DNA from: Mycolicibacterium moriokaense
GTDB taxonomy: Bacteria > Actinomycetota > Actinomycetes > Mycobacteriales > Mycobacteriaceae
DNA: 56,413 bases
Reading direction: 5' to 3'
Assembly: GCF_003201655.1 (NCBI RefSeq)
Contig: NZ_QJJU01000030.1
Span: 1-56,413 of the forward strand
Shown here: positions 52,374-56,413 of the stretch, one piece after another
Numbering within the stretch: position 1 is the first letter of the stretch
Layout of the letters: every line of letters begins with the position of its first letter
Notes under the pieces: generated by a model
What the model saw: only the letters and a program-made list of their open reading frames with translations
Databases searched by the model: none
Told to the model about the DNA's origin: nothing
Made by a program: the position numbers and the translations under genes

Positions 52374-52877
52374 ATGAAAGACGACCTACTCTTCAACCCC
52401 GACGGGCCAGCACTCTCCGTCCTGGCCGCGACCCCATCCACGGTGGCGAACCATCTCATGGCCTGGACGCCTGCGCACCCCGAGTGGGACATTCGCCGCG
52501 TCCGAGGCACGAAATCCTCCGACGAAGCACACCTCTTCGACGAAATGGCCGCCGCTTTGCAGTTCCCGTACTACTTCGGCGAGAACTGGAATGCCTTGTG
52601 GGACTGCATTACTGATCTCAACTGGCTCCGCGGTCTAAGCTATCTCGTCATCTTCGATTCGGCAGAGCATCTCCTCTCGGAGTCGAACCGAGGATTTCAG
52701 TTCTTGCTACAGGTGCTCAAGGACGCGCATGAGAGATGGCATCAGGAAACTGCCGACTTCGGCGTCCGTGGGCACCAACCGATCGCGTTCCAATCCGTAC
52801 TGGCGTGCGACCCTGATGCCGTTGAGGCATTGACAGAACGGATGAACGCCGCCGACGCCACATTCGTCCGTCTCTGA
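52374..52877 (+). CDS. Barstar-like immunity protein
   Basis: A 167-residue barstar-family protein. The core YYFGENWNALWDCITDL (about 66-82) matches the barstar motif; Trp76 and Asp77 correspond to the barstar Trp38/Asp39 region, Asp39 being the key residue that fills the barnase active site. Longer than classical barstar (~90 residues) with a C-terminal extension (FGVRGHQPIAFQSVL). GAGGAG ribosome site before ATG. Its position after the toxin makes it the cognate inhibitor that protects the producer and siblings. Confidence 0.9.
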   Translation: MKDDLLFNPDGPALSVLAATPSTVANHLMAWTPAHPEWDIRRVRGTKSSDEAHLFDEMAAALQFPYYFGENWNALWDCITDLNWLRGLSYLVIFDSAEHLLSESNRGFQFLLQVLKDAHERWHQETADFGVRGHQPIAFQSVLACDPDAVEALTERMNAADATFVRL

Positions 52878-52879
52878 GA

Positions 52880-52963
52880 GGTGGCAAGCCCGGCACCCGC
52901 GCAGAGACACACATAGCTCGCAACCCCGACGGTTCGTTTCCGGTACCGAAAGGCTGGCCGTGA
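52880..52963 (+). pseudogene. Orphan C-terminal tip of another toxin
   Basis: Immediately after the barstar gene a frame reads 27 residues, GGKPGTRAETHIARNPDG then SFPVPKGWP, and stops at TGA 52961-52963. It has no start, and upstream the frame only runs through barstar in a different phase. The PDGSFPVPKGWP ending looks like a conserved toxin C-terminus. It overlaps an ATG (TGATG) as toxin-immunity pairs often do. Best read as the leftover 3' end of a replaced toxin; toxin class unknown. Confidence 0.45.
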
Positions 52964-53140
52964 TGGATCTAGGACTACGCAGGCGATCTCCTAAGCGAGA
53001 TCGAAAGGCACTAGAAGTGGATAGTAGATGGATAGCGGATTCAGTTTTCTCAGCACCAGAGCACTGGCGGCATCAGCGGCGAAGAGTTGAGGGCCCGTGC
53101 GCGCGACGCCTACGCTCGCCTCTTCGGCGCCCGCGACTGA
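52963..53140 (+). pseudogene. Decayed immunity gene following the orphan toxin tip
   Basis: After the TGATG overlap, one frame shows DYAGDLLSEIERH, in-frame TAG stops, then GGISGEELRARARDAYARLF ending GARD and TGA at 53138. Base composition is less GC-rich than neighbouring genes at 52980-53060. The pattern fits a small immunity gene broken by stops and probably a frameshift. Family not recognised. 53141-53242 shows nothing further. Confidence 0.35.
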
Positions 53141-53242
53141 CAGCTCTTCGCCGGACCACTTGCCGGTCTGGGGCTGTCATCATTTGTTGACAGGTCAAAG
53201 AGCAACCACCCGTGCGGTTCCACGCCTAACACGACAACCGGG

Positions 53243-53857
53243 TCATCGGACGACGCGGTAACGCAGGTGGGCCACGCCAGGAGCTTCGAGCACCCTGGCT
53301 AGCTCGAGTTCGGGCTTGCCTGCCTCGAATCCGTCGAACAGGCGCTCACCCGAACCGAGAATCACCGGGCTGACCTGAAGATCGATCTCGTCGACGAGTC
53401 CCGCTGCGATGGCCTGCCTGGCGCACGAGGCTCCTCCTGCGATCGAGATGGCGCGGTCGCCTGCAGCCGCCTTGGCCTGGGCGTAGGCCGACTCGATACC
53501 GTCGGCGACGAAGTAAAAGGTGGTCCCACCCTCCATCTCGATCGGGTCGTGTGGGTAGTGAGTCAGGACGAACACTGGGCAGTGGTAGGGCGGGACGTCG
53601 CCCCACCAACCCTTCCAGTCCGACTCCCCCCACTCGCCGCGAATGGGACCGAACATGTTGCGGCCCATGATCGTCGCTCCCATGCCGTCCATCATGTCCG
53701 AGACCACCTGCTGGTTGACAGGATGATTCATGGCGGGCCCAAGATGCCAATCATGGAGCCTTATGCCACCGACGCCGAGCGGCTGCTCCTCGCTCTGGCC
53801 GGGGCCGGCAACATAGCCGTCGGCAGAGATCGACATCGAAAGATTGGTTCTGGTCAC
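53243..53857 (-). CDS. Dihydrofolate reductase-family (RibD C-terminal-like) protein
   Basis: A 204-residue protein of the RibD_C/DHFR-like family: NLSMSISADGYVAGPGQSEE at the start, GATIMGRNMFGPIRGEWGES, CPVFVLTHYPHDPIEMEGG, and ISIAGGASCARQAIAAGLVD, DEIDLQVSPVILGSGERLF near the end. NADPH-dependent reductase fold; substrate unknown, unlikely to be the essential DHFR. GTG start at 53857. A common actinobacterial gene that appears to sit by chance inside the toxin island. Confidence 0.88.
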   Translation of the reverse strand: MTRTNLSMSISADGYVAGPGQSEEQPLGVGGIRLHDWHLGPAMNHPVNQQVVSDMMDGMGATIMGRNMFGPIRGEWGESDWKGWWGDVPPYHCPVFVLTHYPHDPIEMEGGTTFYFVADGIESAYAQAKAAAGDRAISIAGGASCARQAIAAGLVDEIDLQVSPVILGSGERLFDGFEAGKPELELARVLEAPGVAHLRYRVVR

Positions 53858-53928
53858 ATTTCCTCCACCCAGCTGTGGTCAGTTCGGTTCATCAAAGAAG
53901 ACTGCGGTGCCCTGAAAAACTCATCGGC

Positions 53929-54732
53929 CTATTTTCCGGCGGCGGGCGCGGCGCACAGCGCGTGGTCCTGGAGATCCTCACCGCTACCCTCGTCCCCTGC
54001 CGCGGCGTCGGCTTGTCCCGCGAGGACGACGAAGCCCGAACCGCTTGGTGATCCCACGACGACGAGCGTGCGCCGGCTCATGTCCTCGCGTGCACCCGGG
54101 AGGCCGTCGGCCAAGAGCTGAAAAACGTTGATGTCGTCGAGATCCGAGATTTTGATGGCGCTGTAGGGCGCACCGGCGAGCGGGACGGCGAAGGGCGCCC
54201 ATGTGGGCCCGATCGAGGCGGCGTGCTGTGCGAGCGATTGGTGAACGTCGGCCCTGAGACAGTCGATGTGGATATGAAGTTGGTTCTGCGACCGCGCCAC
54301 CATGGAGTTGACTGCAAGGCTCACCCAGTCTGGGGGCAGCGACCGGTCCGCCCGCTCCTCGATCAAGTAGCGGGCGCGCCATGCGTCGGCGAAGTAGTCC
54401 TTCGCCCCAGGATCAAGCAGAATCGGGCTCTCGATGCCGGCGATCTGCAATGTGGGGATGAGCAGGAATTGCCGCTCCCCGACCAGGTCCTTGAGGAGCG
54501 CGTATCCATCCTCCGCGTCGACCAACGCACACGGCGCGGGATTGCCGTCTTGCTCCTCGTGCGGGGAACATTGATCGTGGACGATCGTCCAGAGCGCATT
54601 GGGATCAGCACCCGCCCAACCGATTCCGACGGCGGACAATCCGATGAGCAACGCCGCCACAACGAGCACGCGAAGGACGAGCTCGGACGCGTTTCGACGC
54701 AGTCCGCGCAGACCGACGGCTTCCACACGCAC
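53929..54732 (-). CDS. CDP-diacylglycerol diphosphatase (Cdh family)
   Basis: A 267-residue exported or membrane-anchored HIT-like hydrolase that cleaves CDP-diacylglycerol to phosphatidate and CMP. N-terminal anchor helix about 18-40 (VLRVLVVAALLIGLSAVGIG). The Cdh domain has LWTIVHDQCSPHEEQDG, PCALVDAEDGYALLKDLVG, RQFLLIPTLQIAGIESP, SLAVNSMVARSQNQLHIHID (His-x-His catalytic) and HALCAA at the end. GTG 54732 is used because it begins the membrane anchor; GTG 54726 is an alternative. It may trim phospholipid precursors; its relation to the toxin genes is unknown. Confidence 0.85.
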   Translation of the reverse strand: MRVEAVGLRGLRRNASELVLRVLVVAALLIGLSAVGIGWAGADPNALWTIVHDQCSPHEEQDGNPAPCALVDAEDGYALLKDLVGERQFLLIPTLQIAGIESPILLDPGAKDYFADAWRARYLIEERADRSLPPDWVSLAVNSMVARSQNQLHIHIDCLRADVHQSLAQHAASIGPTWAPFAVPLAGAPYSAIKISDLDDINVFQLLADGLPGAREDMSRRTLVVVGSPSGSGFVVLAGQADAAAGDEGSGEDLQDHALCAAPAAGK

Positions 54733-54832
54733 GATAGTGGCACATGAGCTGTTGCCGCGGTCCTGGAAATTCGCCGCGGTAGATCGCTTCGCGATTGCTG
54801 GCGCAATTGGTGCGGCGGCTGGTCCACGGTGA

Positions 54833-54902
54833 GCGATATCGTGAGTATTGGTACTTGGCGAGTCCGGCCTAGTGCGCTGTCGAGGTTTCGGAGGGGTCCG
54901 AC
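54833..54902 (+). promoter_or_regulatory. Shared leader, copy B, orphaned
   Basis: GCGATATCGTGA at 54833-54844, then CTTGGCGAGT ... GGGTCCGAC at 54854-54902, near-identical to copy A at 51008-51087. No ATG or toxin ORF follows: the next sequence is non-coding and runs into the 3' end of the minus-strand immunity gene. Probably the surviving promoter/start region of a deleted toxin gene and a possible recombination seam. 54903-55009 holds nothing else I can name. Confidence 0.65.
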
Positions 54903-55009
54903 CCCCTATCGTGGCACTCCACCAACACCCCGGTCGTTCGCACGCGACAGCTATAGCTGTTTTAGCGACCAGGCAGGTCATAAATCGGAAAGGGCATCGC
55001 CGCCGAGAC

Positions 55010-55705
55010 TTATCGCGGACGCTCGGATCGTTGATGCCGACTGTGAGCGCGATACTCCATCGATTGTCGACGCCGAACGGGCCACCGTCTACCCACGTAA
55101 TAGGCAATGAGATAAAGCACGGTGAACGTGCCGGCCGTCACAAGACCGACCAATGCGAACGGCAAATATTGCCCCCGCGCAATCGCGTAGCGCCAACTGC
55201 CGTCGCCGAGCCCACTCGTCGGCGCCATCAAGACAAGAAGCCCAACCCCAATGAGCGCGTACCACGAGGGCTTTTGTCCGCTGACCGACAGCACCACTGC
55301 ACCAGTCATGATGAGCGCGACGGGGACCATTCCCCACCACATTTTCGCGGGAGAGTAGACGCCACTGTAGCTTTCGTCCCGACCGTCGTTTCGCGACTGC
55401 TCCTCAACCTTATCCGCCTCTACCGCGTTGCCAATTGTGGTGTCGGCGTACGTATGTCCACGCACCCGGATGTAGGAGGTGGTGAAGTACGCCACCGACA
55501 CCAGGCCACCGATCACGAACAGCACGGCGAGCACACCCTCTTTGATGTTCGGATATGCGACGAGAAATCCGCATGCGGCCGCCGCGGCCGTACAGGACCA
55601 ATAGATCGCTTGGTGAATCTTCCTGTCCACCTTGAGGAACGACTCGACGAACGTCGCGGCAATGAAGGCGACAAGCAGGCCCAGTGCGATCGTGTGAACT
55701 GTCAT
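55010..55705 (-). CDS. Six-helix membrane protein, probable immunity to the glycine-zipper toxin
   Basis: A 231-residue integral membrane protein with about six hydrophobic segments (for example IALGLLVAFIAATFVESF, GVLAVLFVIGGLVSVAYF, GMVPVALIMTGAVVLSV, LVGLVTAGTFTVLYLIAY). A hydrophilic loop of ~40 residues separates helices 3 and 4. ATG 55705 overlaps the toxin TGA (ATGA at 55702-55705), a tight coupling typical of toxin-immunity pairs. A polytopic immunity protein fits a toxin acting on the membrane. No family recognised. Confidence 0.75.
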   Translation of the reverse strand: MTVHTIALGLLVAFIAATFVESFLKVDRKIHQAIYWSCTAAAAACGFLVAYPNIKEGVLAVLFVIGGLVSVAYFTTSYIRVRGHTYADTTIGNAVEADKVEEQSRNDGRDESYSGVYSPAKMWWGMVPVALIMTGAVVLSVSGQKPSWYALIGVGLLVLMAPTSGLGDGSWRYAIARGQYLPFALVGLVTAGTFTVLYLIAYYVGRRWPVRRRQSMEYRAHSRHQRSERPR

Positions 55706-56318
55706 TCTTTCAACCACTTGTAGAAACTGCTCGCGGCGTCGCTCGCAACGATCCCACCGCCTACTGCGCCGATTGCGCCCAATACAAGTGCACCCTCGGG
55801 GCCAACGAATTCGCCGCCGATTGCGCCGAGCCTGCCACCCGCCAACATTCCTCCCCAGATGCTCGATCCAGTCTTGACCGCTACCTCATCCAGAGGTTCG
55901 CCATGCTGCCACTCGTACACACCGAACAGTACTTCCGCCACAGAAGAACCCCGGGCCACGTACTTCCCGATCTTCGCCAACGCCTCGGCGTCGTGGGCCG
56001 AGTAACCGAGGTCCCCCCAGTGCTTGCCGGTCGGCAATGAATCGCCCCGGGATTCCAGGCCCTCGCCCGCCCCTGTTGTTGCCTGAGTGGTCCGCACCAA
56101 TTCTTCGGGAACGCCTTTGCCTTGCTCAAGATCGGAGACCAACTTCTCTGCGCCTTGCTCGGACACGCCGGAGGCCTCCAGCTTCCGAACGAGTTCCTTC
56201 GGATACTCGGTGCGTGCACGCGCTTCAGCCTGGTCCATCATCGCTGTCACGCGATCGGGGCTCATCCCGCTGCGTTCGGCCACCTGCTGCATGTACAAAC
56301 GGTCCTTGGCGCGCGAAA
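55702..56318 (-). CDS. Glycine-zipper toxin, 5'-truncated at the IS junction
   Basis: The frame is open from the IS junction at 56318 to TGA 55702. Visible residues begin SRAKDRLYMQQVAERSGM. A helical, charged N-terminal part (TAMMDQAEARARTEYPKELV, KLEASGVSEQG) leads to a linker and a ~55-residue hydrophobic Gly/Ala-rich tail (IWGGMLAGGRLGAIGGEFVG, GALVLGAIGAVGGGIVASDA) ending YKWLKE. This is a glycine-zipper pattern, seen in membrane-depolarising toxins such as staphylococcal TspA. An in-frame TTG at 56298 is not the true start; the N-terminal trafficking domain lies beyond the IS or was removed by it. Partner immunity gene overlaps by 4 bp. Confidence 0.65.
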
Positions 56319-56413
56319 GGGACTATCTCGTTAACGGTGTTTCCGGCGGTTTTCATTAGTAGGTTTCGGCCGCCGGGAAACGGTCGCCGAAGGTGATTGC
56401 AAACGCGTTGAGC
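56319..56413 (-). mobile_element. End of an IS256-like insertion sequence (right contig edge)
   Basis: Exact reverse complement of bases 1-95. The junction with the toxin gene is at 56318/56319. The transposase reads toward the window, in the same direction as the truncated toxin gene. It is either an insertion inside the toxin gene or, if the assembler collapsed copies, just the repeat at which the contig ended. Confidence 0.8.
56356..56412 (-). CDS. Transposase C-terminus (mirror copy), truncated by contig edge
   Basis: Minus-strand frame identical to bases 2-58: LNAFAITFGDRF ... AAETY then TAA. Same IS256-like family call and same uncertainty as the left copy. Confidence 0.6.
   Translation of the reverse strand, partial: LNAFAITFGDRFPAAETY

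Noticed and set aside
54848..55723. 291-residue plus-strand frame following leader copy B
   Set aside because: It is antisense to the six-helix membrane gene, Arg/His-rich and has no ribosome site, so it is not a toxin gene for copy B.
55702..56298. Intact 198-residue gene starting at TTG 56298
   Set aside because: The frame stays open to the IS junction and the start lacks a ribosome site, so the gene is 5'-truncated.

Overview
The window reads as a chromosomal contig from a non-tuberculous Mycobacterium (Mycolicibacterium-like). It has high GC, the mycolic-acid dehydratase genes hadABC, PGRS-type glycine-rich proteins, an MPT63-like secreted protein, an LppP/LprE-type lipoprotein and several F420/ANTAR/GAF proteins. 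Gene order in the middle (secE-nusG-rplK-rplA, hadABC, rpmG, three tRNAs, an MBL-fold hydrolase, a crotonase, recC-recB-recD) resembles the M. tuberculosis Rv0629c-Rv0641 neighbourhood as I remember it, with extra genes between the blocks. Both ends are the same 95 bp in opposite orientation. Each copy holds the last codons of an IS256-type transposase, so the contig probably broke inside two copies of one insertion sequence.

Layout. 0.2-5.5 kb: a DGPF/YCII protein, an ECF42-type sigma factor, a small unknown protein and a large LuxR-type (LAL) ATPase regulator. 5.5-6.5 kb: remnant of an IS6110-like IS3 element. 6.5-11.4 kb: three secreted glycine-rich (PGRS-like, no PE domain) genes interleaved with an intact purU and a decayed purU copy, an apparent tandem duplication; the second carries a collagen-like Gly-Gln-Pro tail. 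11.4-16.1 kb (minus strand): translation and mycolate core genes plus tRNA-Trp, -Met and -Thr. 16.4-25.9 kb: NYN RNase-like, MBL hydrolase, DUF2510 membrane protein, GH25-like, DUF2235, crotonase, TetR and a Ser/Thr kinase. 25.9-33.5 kb: an HD-GYP/LuxR fusion, a STAS protein, a MITE, a ferredoxin-reductase-like enzyme, DUF3060, an alcohol dehydrogenase, a MESH1-like HD protein and a lipoprotein. 33.5-41.6 kb: recC-recB-recD with overlapping stops and starts. 42.1-50.8 kb: acyl-CoA/AMP ligase, three adjacent GAF-ANTAR regulators, an LLM oxidoreductase, an L,D-transpeptidase, cyanase, an MPT63-like protein and a DUF218 protein.

The most interesting part is 50.8-56.3 kb, which looks like an accessory toxin-immunity island. 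It has a protein with a helical, WXG/ESX-type N-terminus and a complete barnase-like C-terminal RNase, followed by a barstar-like immunity gene. Next come decayed remnants of another toxin tip and its immunity gene. Further on is a glycine-zipper toxin (its 5' end lies beyond the IS junction) whose stop codon overlaps the start of a six-helix membrane protein that is probably its immunity partner. A near-identical 50-70 bp leader sits directly upstream of the barnase gene and again, orphaned, 3.8 kb away. This layout fits cassette-type toxin exchange, probably of type VII-secreted effectors; secretion itself is inference.

Non-coding structure includes a 176 bp TA-flanked MITE whose two ends supply the TAG stop codons of both neighbouring convergent genes, two further families of short dispersed inverted repeats, a clear SigA-type promoter with a long leader carrying a small ORF, and a structured leader before the acyl ligase.
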